Program-made: the position numbers and the translations under genes
Part shown: positions 19,870-31,072 of the stretch, one piece after another
How the letters are laid out: every line of letters begins with the position of its first letter
Numbering within the stretch: the first letter of the stretch is position 1
Origin: Nitrosomonadales bacterium
GTDB taxonomy: Bacteria > Pseudomonadota > Gammaproteobacteria > Burkholderiales > Gallionellaceae
DNA: 64,000 bases
Direction: 5' to 3'
NCBI GenBank assembly: GCA_016214695.1
Contig: JACRNY010000001.1
Coordinates: 248,001 to 312,000 of the forward strand
Notes under the pieces: model-generated
Told to the model about the DNA's origin: nothing
Database searches by the model: none
Seen by the model: the letters and a program-made list of their open reading frames with translations, nothing else

Positions 19870-20985
19870 ATGAAGATAGGCATCCCGAAGGAGATCAAGA
19901 CCAACGAGAACCGCGTCTCGCTGGTACCGGCAGGCGCCGAAGCGCTGGCGAGTGCGGGACACACGGTGCTGGTGGAAACGGGAGCGGGAGCAGGCAGCGC
20001 TTTCAGCGACGAGCAATACATCGCCGCCGGCGCGCGCATCGCCGGGGATGCAGATGAGGTGTGGGCGGCCGCCGACCTGATCGTCAAGGTGAAGGAACCG
20101 ATCACACCGGAGTGGAAACGCATGCGCCCCGGCCAGACCATCTTCACCTATTTCCATTTCGCCGCCAGCGAACAGCTCACCCGCGCGCACATGGCTTCCG
20201 GCGCGGCCTGCATCGCTTACGAGACCGTCGAGCTGCCCTCGCGCGAACTGCCGCTGCTGACGCCGATGTCGGAGGTGGCCGGGCGCATGGCGGTGCAGGA
20301 AGGCGCCAAGTATCTGGAGAAGCTGCAGGGCGGTCGCGGCATCCTGCTCGGCGGCGTGCCCGGCGTGCCACCGGCCAAGGTGGTCATCCTCGGCGCCGGC
20401 GTGGTCGGCGTGAACGCCGCCAAGGTCGCGGCCGGCATGGGCGCCAGCGTGGTCATCCTCGACATCTCGCTGGAGCGCTTGCGCTACCTCAGCGACGTCA
20501 TGCCTGCCAACGTGCAGCTGGTGTACTCCGACCGCCACAACATCCAGGCGCAGATCGCCACTGCCGACCTGGTCGTCGGCGCGGTGCTGATCCACGGTGC
20601 CCTCGCCCCCAAACTGGTCCGCCGCGAAGACCTCAGGACCATGCGCCCCGGCGCCGTGATCGTGGACGTGTCCGTCGACCAGGGCGGCTGTGTGGAGACC
20701 ACGCGCCCGACCACGCACGAGCAGCCCACCTTCGTCGTCGACGGCGTGGTGCACTACGGCGTGGCCAACATGCCCGGCGGCGTGCCGATCACCTCGACGC
20801 TGGCGCTCACCAACGCCACCCTGCCCTATGTACTCAAGCTGGCCAACAAGGGATTCCGCCAGGCACTCAAGACCGACTCTGCGCTGCTCAACGGCCTCAA
20901 CATCATCAATGGCAAGATCACCCACCGCAAGGTCGCCGAAGCGTTCGGCCTCGACTATCACCCGGCGGAATCCTTCCTCGACTAA
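19870..20985 (+). CDS. ald: Alanine dehydrogenase
   Basis: 371 residues, the usual length. It starts [23 protein letters not shown] with the conserved Lys/Arg substrate residues. The NAD-binding Rossmann motif is [22 protein letters not shown] (GxGxxG). HKVAEA-type residues and NLPGGVPxTST-like [14 protein letters not shown] close the domain. It catalyses L-alanine + NAD + water to pyruvate, ammonium and NADH. ATG 19870 is preferred over the longer in-frame ORF from 19732, which overlaps the divergent gene. A Lon-type protease follows after 18 bp. Confidence 0.96.
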   Translation: MKIGIPKEIKTNENRVSLVPAGAEALASAGHTVLVETGAGAGSAFSDEQYIAAGARIAGDADEVWAAADLIVKVKEPITPEWKRMRPGQTIFTYFHFAASEQLTRAHMASGAACIAYETVELPSRELPLLTPMSEVAGRMAVQEGAKYLEKLQGGRGILLGGVPGVPPAKVVILGAGVVGVNAAKVAAGMGASVVILDISLERLRYLSDVMPANVQLVYSDRHNIQAQIATADLVVGAVLIHGALAPKLVRREDLRTMRPGAVIVDVSVDQGGCVETTRPTTHEQPTFVVDGVVHYGVANMPGGVPITSTLALTNATLPYVLKLANKGFRQALKTDSALLNGLNIINGKITHRKVAEAFGLDYHPAESFLD

Positions 20986-21003
20986 GAACTGCAAGACGCC
21001 CCC

Positions 21004-23427
21004 ATGCCGACATCGAACCTGACTCCCGCCGAACTCCGCCTCGTCTTCGATCCATCCACCTTCGGATACGCCGACACTTCCGAACTGCTCGACCAGCCGC
21101 TGCCGTGGATAGGCCAGGAGCGCGCGGAACAGGCCGCCCGCTTCGGGCTCGGGATGGACCAGCCGGACTACAACCTGTTCGTGCTGGGCGAGGTCGGCAG
21201 CGGCCGTTCCTCGCTGCTCAAGCGCGCGATGCAGCAGGCCGCCGCGGGCAGGCCGGTGCCGCCCGACCTGTGCTACCTGCACAACTTCGACACCCCGGAA
21301 CGCCCGCGCGCCCTGCGCCTGCCCGCCGGACAGGGCCGCATGCTGCGCCAGCTCATGACCCAGATGCTGAAGTCGCTGCTGAAGAACATCCCGCAATGCC
21401 TGAAAGGGCAGGACTTCAAGGTCGAGAGCGAGCGCATCGAGAACACCTACAAGGCGGAAGAAGTCACGGCCTACACCGTGCTCGACGCCCTCGCCGAAGA
21501 GCGCAAGTTCACGCTGCACCGCGAGAGCGGTCACCTGGTCTTCACCTACCGCGACGCCAAGGGGCACACGCTGACCGAGGAGGAGATGCTGGCCCTGCCG
21601 AAGGAAAAGCGCGCCGAGATAGACAAGGCCGAGCAGGAACTGCGCGCCGAGATCAGCCGCTACTTCGAGAAGACCGCCGCGCTGGAGCGCGTGAAGGACG
21701 AGGCACTGGCGGCACTGCGGCGCCAGGTGGTCAAGCCCCTGCTGGAACACGAGCTGCAGGAGATACGCGCGGCACTGAAGAAACAGATCAAGGACTCGGT
21801 CAAGCTCGGCACCTATCTGGAGCAGGTCGAGCGCGACATCCTCGACAACCTCGAACTGTTCGAGATGCTGGACGCCGAGGACGACATCCGTCAGGAAGCG
21901 CTGGGCAAGGTGCTGTCGCGCTACCGCGTCAATCTGATCGTGGACAACGACGGCCTCACCGGCGCGCCGGTCATCGTCGAGGACAACCCGCTGTTCCGCG
22001 CGCTGTTCGGCAGCATCGAATACCAGTCGGAGAACGAGGCGCTGGTGACCGACTTCTCGCGCATCCGCGCCGGCAGCCTGCACAAGGCGCACGGCGGCTA
22101 CCTCATGCTGCACCTGCGCGACCTGCTGGTCGACGGCCTGGTGTGGGAGAAACTGCGGCGCCTGCTGCGCAGCGGCAGGCTGCAGGTCGAGGAACCCGGC
22201 ACCGCTTTCACGCCCATCGCGATGGTTTCGCTCGAACCCGAGGCGGTCGATGTCGAGGTCAAGATCGTGCTGGTCGGCTCGCGCGAACAGTATTACGAAC
22301 TGCAGGAAGACGACCCCGAGTTCGCGCGCCACTTCTCGGTCAAGGTGGACTTCGCCGAAAGTTTCACCAGCAGCGCCGACAGCCACCGCGCGACCGCCGT
22401 CTTCGTCGCGCACACCTGCCGCCGCTCGGGATTGGCGCATTTCAGCGCCGCCGCCGTGGCGCGCCTGCTGGAAGACGGACACCGCGAAGTCGATGACCAG
22501 TCGCGCCAGAGCGCGATCTTCGCGCGCACCGAAGCGCTGGTGCTGGAGAGCGCCGCGCTGTGCCGCGCGCGCAACGGCCGCCTGGTCGAGGCGGCGGATG
22601 TCGACGCGGCGCTGGCGGCGCGCATCCTGCGCCACGACTATCCCGAACAGCGCCTGCAGGAAGCCTTTGCCGAGGGCGACCTGTTGATCGCCGTGCACGG
22701 GGAGCGGACAGGCCAGCTCAACGGGCTGACCCAGGTGGATTCGGGCGATTACCGTTTCGGCTTCCCGGTGCGCGTCACCGCGCGCACCCATGCCGGCGAG
22801 CACGGCCTGGTCAACATCGAGCGCGAAGTCGAGATGTCCGGCCCCATCCACGACAAGGGCGTATTCATCCTGAACAACTACCTGTCGGCGCTGTTCGCAC
22901 ACAACGCGCCGCTCGCCTTCAATGCCTCCATCGTGTTCGAGCAGGAATACCACGGCGTGGAGGGCGACTCGGCCTCCTGCGCGGAACTGTATGTGCTGCT
23001 GTCGTCGCTGTCGGGTTTGCCGCTCAAGCAGGGCATCGCGGTGACAGGCGCGGTCAACCAGCACGGCGAGGTGTTGCCGGTGGGCGGCATCAACGAAAAG
23101 ATCGAGGGCTACTTCCGCATCTGTTCACAGGCGGGACTGGACGGCAGCCACGGCGTGCTGATCCCGCAGCGCAACCGCCGCCACCTGATGCTGAAACGCA
23201 AGGTGGTCGAAGCGGTAGATCAGGGGCTGTTCCACATCTACACGGCGGAACATGTCAGCGAAGGGATAGAGTTGCTCACCGGCAGGCCCGCGGGCGTGGC
23301 CGATGCTTCCGGCAACTACCCGCCGGGCAGCGTGCTGGGGCACGCGCAGAAGACGCTGCTGGCCTACCGCCGCGCCTGCCAGCATTCGTCACATCCCAAG
23401 CCCGTGCTCAAACACCTGCACCCGTGA
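21004..23427 (+). CDS. Lon-like ATP-dependent protease (AAA_32 + Lon C-terminal domain)
   Basis: 807 residues. The N-terminal AAA region has a Walker A-type [14 protein letters not shown] and an inserted helical coiled coil (about 180-290). The C-terminal domain is a Lon protease fold with catalytic dyad Ser656 (EGDSAS) and Lys699 (GGINEKIEG). This is the LonB/YcbZ-like subgroup found in many bacteria, distinct from classical LonA by the absence of the N-terminal Lon domain. It is probably a cytoplasmic stress protease. It is adjacent to hpf and a block of stress-related genes. Confidence 0.92.
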   Translation: MPTSNLTPAELRLVFDPSTFGYADTSELLDQPLPWIGQERAEQAARFGLGMDQPDYNLFVLGEVGSGRSSLLKRAMQQAAAGRPVPPDLCYLHNFDTPERPRALRLPAGQGRMLRQLMTQMLKSLLKNIPQCLKGQDFKVESERIENTYKAEEVTAYTVLDALAEERKFTLHRESGHLVFTYRDAKGHTLTEEEMLALPKEKRAEIDKAEQELRAEISRYFEKTAALERVKDEALAALRRQVVKPLLEHELQEIRAALKKQIKDSVKLGTYLEQVERDILDNLELFEMLDAEDDIRQEALGKVLSRYRVNLIVDNDGLTGAPVIVEDNPLFRALFGSIEYQSENEALVTDFSRIRAGSLHKAHGGYLMLHLRDLLVDGLVWEKLRRLLRSGRLQVEEPGTAFTPIAMVSLEPEAVDVEVKIVLVGSREQYYELQEDDPEFARHFSVKVDFAESFTSSADSHRATAVFVAHTCRRSGLAHFSAAAVARLLEDGHREVDDQSRQSAIFARTEALVLESAALCRARNGRLVEAADVDAALAARILRHDYPEQRLQEAFAEGDLLIAVHGERTGQLNGLTQVDSGDYRFGFPVRVTARTHAGEHGLVNIEREVEMSGPIHDKGVFILNNYLSALFAHNAPLAFNASIVFEQEYHGVEGDSASCAELYVLLSSLSGLPLKQGIAVTGAVNQHGEVLPVGGINEKIEGYFRICSQAGLDGSHGVLIPQRNRRHLMLKRKVVEAVDQGLFHIYTAEHVSEGIELLTGRPAGVADASGNYPPGSVLGHAQKTLLAYRRACQHSSHPKPVLKHLHP

Positions 23428-23440
23428 TGCGGCGCTGCCG

Positions 23441-23803
23441 CTACTCCTCTTCGGCGGCGGCCTCGCTCACGCGCGGCTCGTGCTTCTTGACGTCGCCGCG
23501 CAGCTTGCGCGCATACTCACCCACCTGGCGTTTGGCGGCATCGAAGCCGTCGCGCAACGCGACATACACATCTTCCGCATCGTCGCGGTTGACCACGATC
23601 TCGCCGCCGGCCACGCCGACGTCGATACGCACCGCAAAACGCTTGCCCTGATGATGATGCTTGTGCGGCATCTCGACCACCACCCGGCATGACATGATGT
23701 GATTGAAGAACTCATCGAGCTTCTTCGCCTTTTCGCGGATGCGCGCCTCCAGTGCTTCCGAATGTTCGACATCGCGAATGGTGATCTGCAGCGGGATCTG
23801 CAT
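23441..23803 (-). CDS. hpf: Ribosome hibernation promoting factor (short HPF/RaiA type)
   Basis: 120 residues. The fold follows the Ribosomal_S30AE family: N-terminal MQIPLQITIRDVEHSEALEARIREKAKKLD, middle CRVVVEMPHKHHHQGKRFAVRIDV, then VVNRDDAEDVYVALRDGFDAAKRQV. It binds the small subunit and inactivates ribosomes in stationary or stressed cells. It lacks the C-terminal dimerisation domain of long HPF. AAGGAGG precedes the ATG. The gene is the first of a minus-strand run of stress-linked genes reaching the ClpX paralogue, although the spacers of 50-140 bp leave the operon limits open. Confidence 0.93.
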   Translation of the reverse strand: MQIPLQITIRDVEHSEALEARIREKAKKLDEFFNHIMSCRVVVEMPHKHHHQGKRFAVRIDVGVAGGEIVVNRDDAEDVYVALRDGFDAAKRQVGEYARKLRGDVKKHEPRVSEAAAEEE

Positions 23804-23852
23804 AAATTCCTCCTTGAAGATTGATTATCCTGCAGTGGCCCTGCTTGCCTTG

Positions 23853-24353
23853 TCAGTGCGCCCAGGTCACCCGCAGCAGGTTCTGCTCCGGGTTGTAGTG
23901 GAAATCCAGCCCGCCCTGATAGGCATGATGCAGCGCCTCGCCGATGCCGCGCGCCAGATGGATGTCGGTGGTGGTGACCTGCATGCCATGCGCGGTCTTT
24001 TCGATATCCATGATGCGCTGCAGGGGATGCGCGGCTTTCTCTTTCGCCTCATGGTGGCGTATCAGCTGGCGGATCTCCTGCTCGTGCGCAGCCAGAAAAT
24101 CGCCGGACAGCGAGACGAAGCCGGCCGGGAAACGGTCGTGGATGCGGTGGCAGGCCGGGCAACGCTCTTCATGCGCCCCCTTGGGCTTGTCCAGCCATTG
24201 CCAGCGTCCGGCATGGAACACCGCGCCGCAATCGGGACAGACGGTAGGCTCGGGCAGTTTGCCCTTGCTCTTGTAACTGTCGTGGACCGCTTCCTGCTGC
24301 AGGCGGTCGCGGCGGATGGGCTGGAAACCGGGAGGATGCGATGAATGGCTCAT
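23853..24353 (-). CDS. BCAM0308-type zinc-ribbon protein
   Basis: 166 residues. Two CxxC pairs (CPDCGAVF, about residue 39; CPACHRIHDRFP, about residue 65) form a probable zinc ribbon, and the C-terminal half has alternating charged helices. It resembles the BCAM0308 protein family of unknown function, often encoded near HPF and universal-stress genes. It could bind RNA or ribosomes, but that is only inferred from the zinc ribbon and the neighbourhood. ATG 24353 is preceded by GGAGAG. Confidence 0.75.
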   Translation of the reverse strand: MSHSSHPPGFQPIRRDRLQQEAVHDSYKSKGKLPEPTVCPDCGAVFHAGRWQWLDKPKGAHEERCPACHRIHDRFPAGFVSLSGDFLAAHEQEIRQLIRHHEAKEKAAHPLQRIMDIEKTAHGMQVTTTDIHLARGIGEALHHAYQGGLDFHYNPEQNLLRVTWAH

Positions 24354-24433
24354 GATTCTCTCCTTGCAAGATCGGCCTCGCTCACCACGATGGATGCCGC
24401 ACCATCATTCACAGGGCCGGACAGCGGACAACT

Positions 24434-24640
24434 TCAGGACAGCTCGCCTTTTCTGACGGCATCGAAACAATCTTCGCGCCAGCAACAATCCATGCGATCG
24501 CACTCGAAGTTCGAGGCGGTCGCGAAGCAATCGAAATTGCCCTCGACGAGCTGGAGCGTTCGTATCAGTTTGGTCTTGGTCAGGCTGTCGGGATGGACAC
24601 CCCGCGACTTGGCGATGTTGCGTACCTCATCCAGTCTCAT
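24434..24640 (-). CDS. Small SAP-motif-like protein, 68 residues
   Basis: The first half (DEVRNIAKSRGVHPDSLTKTKLIRTLQ) follows the SAP/Rho_N helix-loop-helix pattern, a short nucleic-acid-binding fold. The second half is cysteine-rich (DCFATASNFECDRMDCCWREDCF), five cysteines in about 25 residues, which suggests metal binding. No membrane segment. It lies between the zinc-ribbon gene and the APH/AAA kinase on the same strand. Related short proteins occur in similar betaproteobacterial stress clusters, but I cannot confirm that here. Confidence 0.7.
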   Translation of the reverse strand: MRLDEVRNIAKSRGVHPDSLTKTKLIRTLQLVEGNFDCFATASNFECDRMDCCWREDCFDAVRKGELS

Positions 24641-24777
24641 GATGCCCCCTTTTGAAAAACGCGCGAAGCACGAACGGAAATCAGTGCAGAGATGATGTTC
24701 TTCTTTCGGTCATTATGCGCCAATAAAAGAGGATGACAAGCCATGCCCATGACGCCGACCTGCCCTTGCAGACTGGC

Positions 24778-26414
24778 TCAGGCAGTGTGCCATCCGCCTT
24801 GCGCGGCATGCTCCAGCAAGCGTGTCAGCCGCTGCCAGGCCTGCATGTTCGCCTTGCTCGTCGGCGCTTCTGCGGTGGTGAACCTTGCGCTCGCTTCCAG
24901 CTCCGCCGGCGCCAGCACTTCCTGCGCCGCCTGCAGTTTCTCCAGCACCGCCACATCGGCTTCCGAGGCATCGTTGCGCCGCTGCCGGACACGTTCGCGC
25001 AATGTCTCGTCTTGCGCGTACAGCGAGGCGATGACGAAAGGTACTGCCAGGTTTTGCGCCAGTGCGCGGAACGATTCGCGCTCCGCGCGCTTGAGGAAAG
25101 CGGCATCCACGATCACGGTGCAGCCCGCCGTCAGCAGTTCCTGCGCCAGTTCGCGCAGCCGCGCATAGGTGCGCCGGGTCGCCTCGCGGCCGTAGATATC
25201 GCCGACCGCCGCACTGCTCTCCAGCATGCCCAGTCCGTACATGCGCTTGCGCTCGACATCGGAACGGATGCGCACCGCACCCAGCTGCTGCAAGGCCATC
25301 TGCGAGAACGTGGTCTTGCCCGAGCCGGGCAGGCCGTGGGTGACGATCAGCGCCGGTGCGTACTGTTGCAGGCACTGCTGCGCCAGCACGAGATAGCTGC
25401 GGCACGCCGCCAGTTCGCCGCTCCGCTCGCGCTTCGGGATGGAGGACTGGGCGGCGCGGATGGCGCAGACCTTGGCGCGCACCGCAGCGCGGTAGGCCAG
25501 ATAGAAGCGCAGCACAGCCAGGCCGCCGTAATCCCCGCTCGCCTCCAGATACGCGTTCAGCAGGCGCCAGGCAAAGTCCGCGCGATCGCGGTGCAGCAGG
25601 TCCATCACCGAGAAGGCGACCTCGTCCATCACATCGATCCAGCGCAGGGCCGGATTGAACTCGATGCAGTCGAACGGGACAGGCACATCGCCCGCCAGCA
25701 CGATGTTGCCCAGATGCAGATCGCCGTGGCACTCGCGCACGAAGCCCTGCGCGCGGCGTTGCGCGAACAGGCTCGCGCACGCCGCGAACTCCGCTGCGGT
25801 GGCGGCTTCCAGCCGCGCGATCGATTCCCGCTCGGCCCTGCCCGGCAGCGACGCGCGCAACTGCCGGTAGTTCTGCATCGCAGCCGCCTCGATCGTCGCG
25901 GGAGTACCGAATGCAGAGGCGGCGTTCGCCACCGGCACCCCGGCATGGAAGCGCGCGATGGTCGCGGCCAGCCGGTCGATGTGCTGCGCGGCGATCTTGC
26001 CGCGCGGCAGCAAACGGTCCATCAGTTCGGCGGAAGCGAAACGGCGCATCCTGACCGCATACTCGATGGCCGGCTGCGCGCCCAAGCGCGGCTGCGCCGG
26101 CGTCCCGCCTATATTCACCGTTTCCAGATAGATATCGGGCGCGGTGCGGCGGTTGAGCCGCAGCTCTTCATCGCAGCAAAAGCGCCGCGCCGCCAGTGTG
26201 GAGTAATCGAGGAAACCGAGGTCGAGCGCCTTCTTGATCTTGTAGGCATAGTCGCCGGCCAGCACCACCCAGGAGATATGCGTCTCGATCACCTCGATGT
26301 CTTTCGCCGCATGCGGATAGCATCCCGGATCCTTCAGGGCGGCGATGAGCCGTTGCTGGTCCGTGTCCTGGCGTTGAATGCTCATGGCATGAGACTCCGC
26401 TCCCGTGCGCCGCA

Positions 26415-26415
<1 letters not shown>
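24778..26415 (-). CDS. Bifunctional aminoglycoside-phosphotransferase-like / AAA kinase
   Basis: About 545 residues. The first two-thirds is APH/kinase-like: YAYKIKKALDLGFLDYSTL, HGDLHLGNIVLAGD (catalytic loop) and DCIEFNP (metal). The C-terminal third is a P-loop kinase domain with Walker A GLPGSGKTTFSQM and RSDVERK. The pairing of these two domains is a recognised family of unknown substrate; antibiotic resistance is not implied. The start overlaps the ClpX-like stop (TGATG, 26413-26417), so the two are translationally coupled; MSIQRQD at 26385 is an alternative start. Confidence 0.85.
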
Positions 26416-27440
<1,025 letters not shown>

Positions 27441-27565
27441 CCCATCCCCCTCGCTCGGCCTTCATCGAAGCACTGTTGCAGTCTACCTCGTTAGCGTCCC
27501 GTGCGGCAAAGTCCGCCGCACAGGTGGATGGTCAAAACCATACACCTGCGGTACATTCCTTCGGC

Positions 27566-28225
27566 ATGGACACCCTCTTTCCTGCATCGCGCAATTCATT
27601 TCGGCAACTGCTCCTGCTGCTCAGCGCCATCGTACTGCTCGCCGCCTGCGGCAAGGACGACAAGGAAGCGGCCATCCCGCCGGGCAGCCAGGTGCTGGCG
27701 CTGGGCGACAGCCTGACCGAAGGTGTTGGCGTGAAGAGCGAGGAAGCATGGCCCGGCCTGCTGGCGGCCAGGACGGGCTGGGAGGTGGCGAACGGCGGGG
27801 TCAGTGGCGACACCAGCGCCGCGGCGCTGAAACGTCTGCCGTCATTGCTGGAACAACACTCCCCCGTGCTGGTTCTGGTGACCTTGGGCGGCAACGACAT
27901 GCTGCGCCATCTTCCGCAGCAGGAGACTGTCGCCAATCTGGAAAGGATGATCGCCCTGGTCAGGGCGCACGGGGCGAAACCGGTGCTGCTGGCGACGCCG
28001 CAACCGAGTATTGCGGGAGCGGTCTTCCAGCATCTCTCGGCTCCCGACTTCTACCGCGAGCTGGCCGAGGCACAGCAGGTGCCGCTGATCGAGGATGCGA
28101 TGGCCGACGTGCTCTCCGATCCGCAACTGAAGGCCGACCAGCTGCACCCGAACGCTGCCGGGCACGCACTGCTGGCAGAAAAGATCCATGAGGAACTGCA
28201 GGCCATCGGTTATATCGGCCATTGA
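27566..28225 (+). CDS. tesA: SGNH-type arylesterase/lysophospholipase (TesA-like)
   Basis: 219 residues from ATG 27566; an in-frame extension to 27476 lacks a signal sequence. The N-terminus is a signal peptide with a lipobox-like AACG, so it may be a lipoprotein. SGNH blocks are visible: GDSLTEG (nucleophile Ser), GGVSGD, GGND and LHPNAAGH (Asp/His). It hydrolyses acyl esters, thioesters or lysophospholipids in the envelope. It is divergent from the ClpX-like gene and stands alone. Confidence 0.9.
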   Translation: MDTLFPASRNSFRQLLLLLSAIVLLAACGKDDKEAAIPPGSQVLALGDSLTEGVGVKSEEAWPGLLAARTGWEVANGGVSGDTSAAALKRLPSLLEQHSPVLVLVTLGGNDMLRHLPQQETVANLERMIALVRAHGAKPVLLATPQPSIAGAVFQHLSAPDFYRELAEAQQVPLIEDAMADVLSDPQLKADQLHPNAAGHALLAEKIHEELQAIGYIGH

Positions 28226-28298
28226 CCCCGGCAATGGCAAAAACCGGCGGACTCCGGTACATTGCAGCACAAGGCATGGAATCCAACAGGAGGATGCT

Positions 28299-29792
28299 AT
28301 GAGCGAGGTGCTGAGCCTGACGCGCGCCGCAAGACTGATCGGCGTGACACGCGCGGAACTGCAGAAGAAGATCCAGCGCGGCGAGATGATCTCGCACGAC
28401 GGCATGGTCACCGTCGGCAACCTGCTTGCCTGCTATCCCGATGCGCAACTGGAAGACACCGCCGAAACCCGGCGCATCGCCCTGATCAAGGAACGCGCCT
28501 TCGGCAAGCGTGTGTTCGAGCGCGCCCTCCCCGAACCGGAAGTATTGGCCGCGCGCATCACCGAACTCAGCACCACGCTGGCGCACAGCCAGGCGCAGGT
28601 GAAACAGTTCAACGCACTATTGGGCAAGCTGTGGGACAAGTTTGGCGAGATCGAGGCCCGACTCGACAGCACATCGCGCAAGACGATGGAAGACCTGAGG
28701 ATATGGGTCAAACAGGAGGTGGAGATGGCTACGGAACCCGGCTTCGTCAATCCGCTGGCGATCAAGGACACCGTGCTGCGCGTCATGACAGCCCAGGTGA
28801 CCGTGTTGCCCAGCAAACACGATTTTCTCGTCGAGGGTCACGACACCCTGCTCGAAGCGGCGATGCGTTCCGGCATCCCGCTCAACTACGGCTGCAGCGG
28901 CGGCAACTGCGGATTGTGCAAGGCCAGGGTGCTGTCGGGCGAAGTGAAGAAGACGCGCCAGCACGACTTCGTCATCTCCGAGTCGGAGAAACAGCAGGGT
29001 TACGTCCTGCTGTGCAGCAACACCGCCGTCAGCGACGTGGTGATCGAAGCCGAGGTGGCCGGCAGCGTGCGGGACATCCCCTTCCAGCAGATCAGCGCCC
29101 ATGTCAAAACGACAGGCCACATCGACGATGACATGATCCTGTTGCACCTGCAGACCCCGCGCACCCAGCGCCTGCGCTTCCTCGCCGGACAGAGCGTGAC
29201 GTTGCGCGTCGGCCAGTCCTACAGCATGGAGTTGCCCATCGCCAGCTGCCCCTGCGACGACCGCAACGTGCTGTTCCACATCCACCGCCAGCCCGGCAAC
29301 CTGTTCGCCGATTACGTCTTCGACCACCTCAGGAACAATGACACGGTGGAGATGGAAGGCCCGCACGGCGAATTCATCCTGAGCGAAAGGTCCCCGCGCC
29401 CGCTCTACTTCTTCGCCTTCGACAGCGGCTTCGCCCCGATCAAGAGCCTGATCGAACACGCGCTGTCGCTCGATGCCGAGACCATACGCCTGCACTGGTT
29501 CGGTTCGAGCCAGCGCCACATCTACCTGCCCAACATCGCCCACGCCTGGCGCGACGCACTGGACAACTTCCGCTACGAGGAACATGTCGCCGGCTTCGAC
29601 CTGCGCACGGTGAGCGGCAAGCGCGAGGAGATGCTGCGCAAGCAACTCGACGCCATCGTCGCGGCCGATGCCGGGCTGTTGCAGAGCGACATCTATATCG
29701 CCGGGCCGGAAGACGCGGTGGGCGTCGCCGAACGCTACTTCCTGGGCAAGGGGCTGCCGAAGACACGGGTGGCGGTGGCAAGCGTGAAATGA
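28299..29792 (+). CDS. Ferredoxin-NAD(P)H reductase with N-terminal HTH-like extension
   Basis: 497 residues. Residues about 1-140 hold an excisionase/MerR-like helix-turn-helix (LTRAARLIGVTRAELQKKIQRGEM) and a helical stretch. Then a plant-type [2Fe-2S] domain (about 165-260) has CSGGNCGLC plus LLCSN as cluster ligands. The C-terminal half is FAD/NAD(P)-reductase-like (RQPGNLFADYV, FAFDSGFAPIKSLIEHA). The ferredoxin-reductase part resembles CDP-6-deoxyglucoseen reductase and oxygenase reductases. No partner oxygenase is adjacent. AGGAGG precedes ATG 28299; its stop overlaps an upstream option for the exonuclease gene. Confidence 0.85.
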   Translation: MSEVLSLTRAARLIGVTRAELQKKIQRGEMISHDGMVTVGNLLACYPDAQLEDTAETRRIALIKERAFGKRVFERALPEPEVLAARITELSTTLAHSQAQVKQFNALLGKLWDKFGEIEARLDSTSRKTMEDLRIWVKQEVEMATEPGFVNPLAIKDTVLRVMTAQVTVLPSKHDFLVEGHDTLLEAAMRSGIPLNYGCSGGNCGLCKARVLSGEVKKTRQHDFVISESEKQQGYVLLCSNTAVSDVVIEAEVAGSVRDIPFQQISAHVKTTGHIDDDMILLHLQTPRTQRLRFLAGQSVTLRVGQSYSMELPIASCPCDDRNVLFHIHRQPGNLFADYVFDHLRNNDTVEMEGPHGEFILSERSPRPLYFFAFDSGFAPIKSLIEHALSLDAETIRLHWFGSSQRHIYLPNIAHAWRDALDNFRYEEHVAGFDLRTVSGKREEMLRKQLDAIVAADAGLLQSDIYIAGPEDAVGVAERYFLGKGLPKTRVAVASVK

Positions 29793-29872
29793 CAACATCT
29801 GCCGCGCGGCCCGGCCCGCGCTGGCGAGATGCGTTACACTGCCGCGCCCGATCGATCTCCCACACATGCCCC

Positions 29873-30520
29873 ATGAAAAAGCACGCCCCCTCAAAACCCG
29901 ACATCGCGCTGATGCCCCCCTTCGTCGGCCTCACGCTGAAACACATCCACGTGCCTGCGAACAAAACGGAGTTCGCCGCGGCCGCGGCCGCGATCAGGGC
30001 GGCAGGCCTCGTCGGGTTCGACACCGAATCGAAACCGACCTTCAGCGTCGGCGAGGTGAGCGACGGGCCGCATGTGGTGCAGTTCGCGCTGCATGACAAA
30101 GCCTATCTGTTCCAGGTCCACCGAAAGGAGGGGCATCACGAACTCATCGAGCTGCTGCGATCGGACGAAGTGCTCAAGGTGGGTTTCGGGTTGCGCTCGG
30201 ATCGCAAACATATCCGCGCGAGATTCGGCGTCGAGTTCGGCGGCGTGGTCGATCTCAATACCGTGTTCAGCATGGACGGCTACCAGAAGGAGATGGGCGT
30301 GCGCAATGCGGTCGCGCTGATGTTCCGGCAACGTTTCGCCAAATCGAAATCGATCACCACCACCAACTGGTCGCAGCGCGAACTCACCCCGCAGCAGATA
30401 CTCTATGCAGCGAACGATGCGTATGCCGCACTGAAAGTGCTGGAGGCGCTCAAGCTGCCGCGCGATGAATTGCCGATCATGACGGCAACTTCCGCCCCAT
30501 CGGAAATAGAATCGGATTGA
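29873..30520 (+). CDS. 3'-5' exonuclease (DEDDy, RNase D-like)
   Basis: About 215 residues. The metal-binding residues of a DEDDy exonuclease are visible: Asp and Glu in GFDTESKP, Asp in GLRSDRKH, and Tyr/Asp in YAANDAY. It lacks the HRDC domains of RNase D. It probably trims RNA or DNA 3' ends. Start choice is uncertain: ATG 29789 overlaps the previous stop (ATGA) and would add 28 residues of low-quality sequence, while ATG 29873 begins a conserved-looking MKKHAPSKPD. Confidence 0.88.
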   Translation: MKKHAPSKPDIALMPPFVGLTLKHIHVPANKTEFAAAAAAIRAAGLVGFDTESKPTFSVGEVSDGPHVVQFALHDKAYLFQVHRKEGHHELIELLRSDEVLKVGFGLRSDRKHIRARFGVEFGGVVDLNTVFSMDGYQKEMGVRNAVALMFRQRFAKSKSITTTNWSQRELTPQQILYAANDAYAALKVLEALKLPRDELPIMTATSAPSEIESD

Positions 30521-30581
30521 GGGCCCCCTGCTTCCAAAAGGCGTGCCAGCAGGATTCGGGAGGATAGGGAAAAGCATTCAC

Positions 30582-30668
30582 TCTCGCCAAGACGCCAAGG
30601 ACGCCAAGCCCCCCGTGATTTGTGGAAATACAGCCGCTTTTCTTGGCGCTCTTGGCGTCTTGGCGAGA
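30582..30668. repeat. CGCCAAG inverted repeat
   Basis: TCTCGCCAAGACGCCAAG (30582-30599) and CTTGGCGTCTTGGCGAGA (30651-30668) are exact complements at the ends of a long stem. The spacer 30521-30824 holds nothing else that I recognise, apart from this repeat. Confidence 0.8.
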
Positions 30669-30824
30669 ACCTGTTGTTCGTTGCGAAAAAATCAGCCCGC
30701 CCACAGGACAGATACGCGCAAGTACTGTCACGTATCAGCCAACATTAAAGTCCGCACAACGCCGATTCATTGGAGTAGGATGACCCTCGCAGTTCTTCCT
30801 TAACTTTCGATAAGGAGTCAGATC

Positions 30825-30962
30825 ATGCCCAAGTCACACAACACCCACAGAGATACCAAGAAGAAGCCGCTGATGACGCCGAAGGAAAAGCGGATGGCGA
30901 AACATGCGAAGAAGCACAGCCATGATGTGCAGCCATTCATCACTCCGGTGACGACACATTAG
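30825..30962 (+). CDS. Small basic Lys/His-rich protein, 45 residues
   Basis: Reading from ATG 30825 to TAG 30962 gives 45 residues, rich in Lys and His (KKKPLMTPKEKRMAKHAKKH). AAGGAG lies 7 bp upstream and a good rho-independent terminator follows at 30985, so this is a compact single-gene unit. No signal peptide, membrane segment or cysteine. The basic, helical middle suggests nucleic-acid or ribosome contact, which is inference. It is too short for most gene callers. I do not recognise the family. Confidence 0.65.
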   Translation: MPKSHNTHRDTKKKPLMTPKEKRMAKHAKKHSHDVQPFITPVTTH

Positions 30963-30984
30963 GCGGTTGCTAGTTTCAGATGAA

Positions 30985-31014
30985 CAAAGCCCGGCATGCC
31001 GGGCTTTGTTTTTT
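30985..31014 (+). terminator. Rho-independent terminator
   Basis: CAAAGCCCGG-CAT-CCGGGCTTTG forms a 9-10 bp GC-rich hairpin followed by TTTTTT, just after the 45-codon ORF. The same hairpin could also serve the convergent dbpA transcript, but its T-run on that strand is poor. Confidence 0.85.
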
Positions 31015-31034
31015 GGTGCGGCGTATGAGTCGGT

Positions 31035-31068
31035 CGTTCATGGTTCGACAGGCTCACCACGAACGGAA
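31035..31068. repeat. Copy of the TTCGACAGGCTCA repeat, next to dbpA
   Basis: TTCATGGTTCGACAGGCTCACCACGAACGGAA belongs to the repeat family CCGTTCGTCCTGAGCCTGTCGAAGG seen at 33335, 40201, 51523 and 59984. It lies directly after the dbpA stop. Confidence 0.75.
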
Positions 31069-31072
31069 TTGA

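Noticed and set aside
19840-23064. 1074-codon open frame on the minus strand across ald and the Lon-like gene
   Set aside because: It is antisense to two strongly conserved genes, has low-complexity Gln/His/Arg-rich sequence and no recognisable domain; long shadow frames are common at this GC content.
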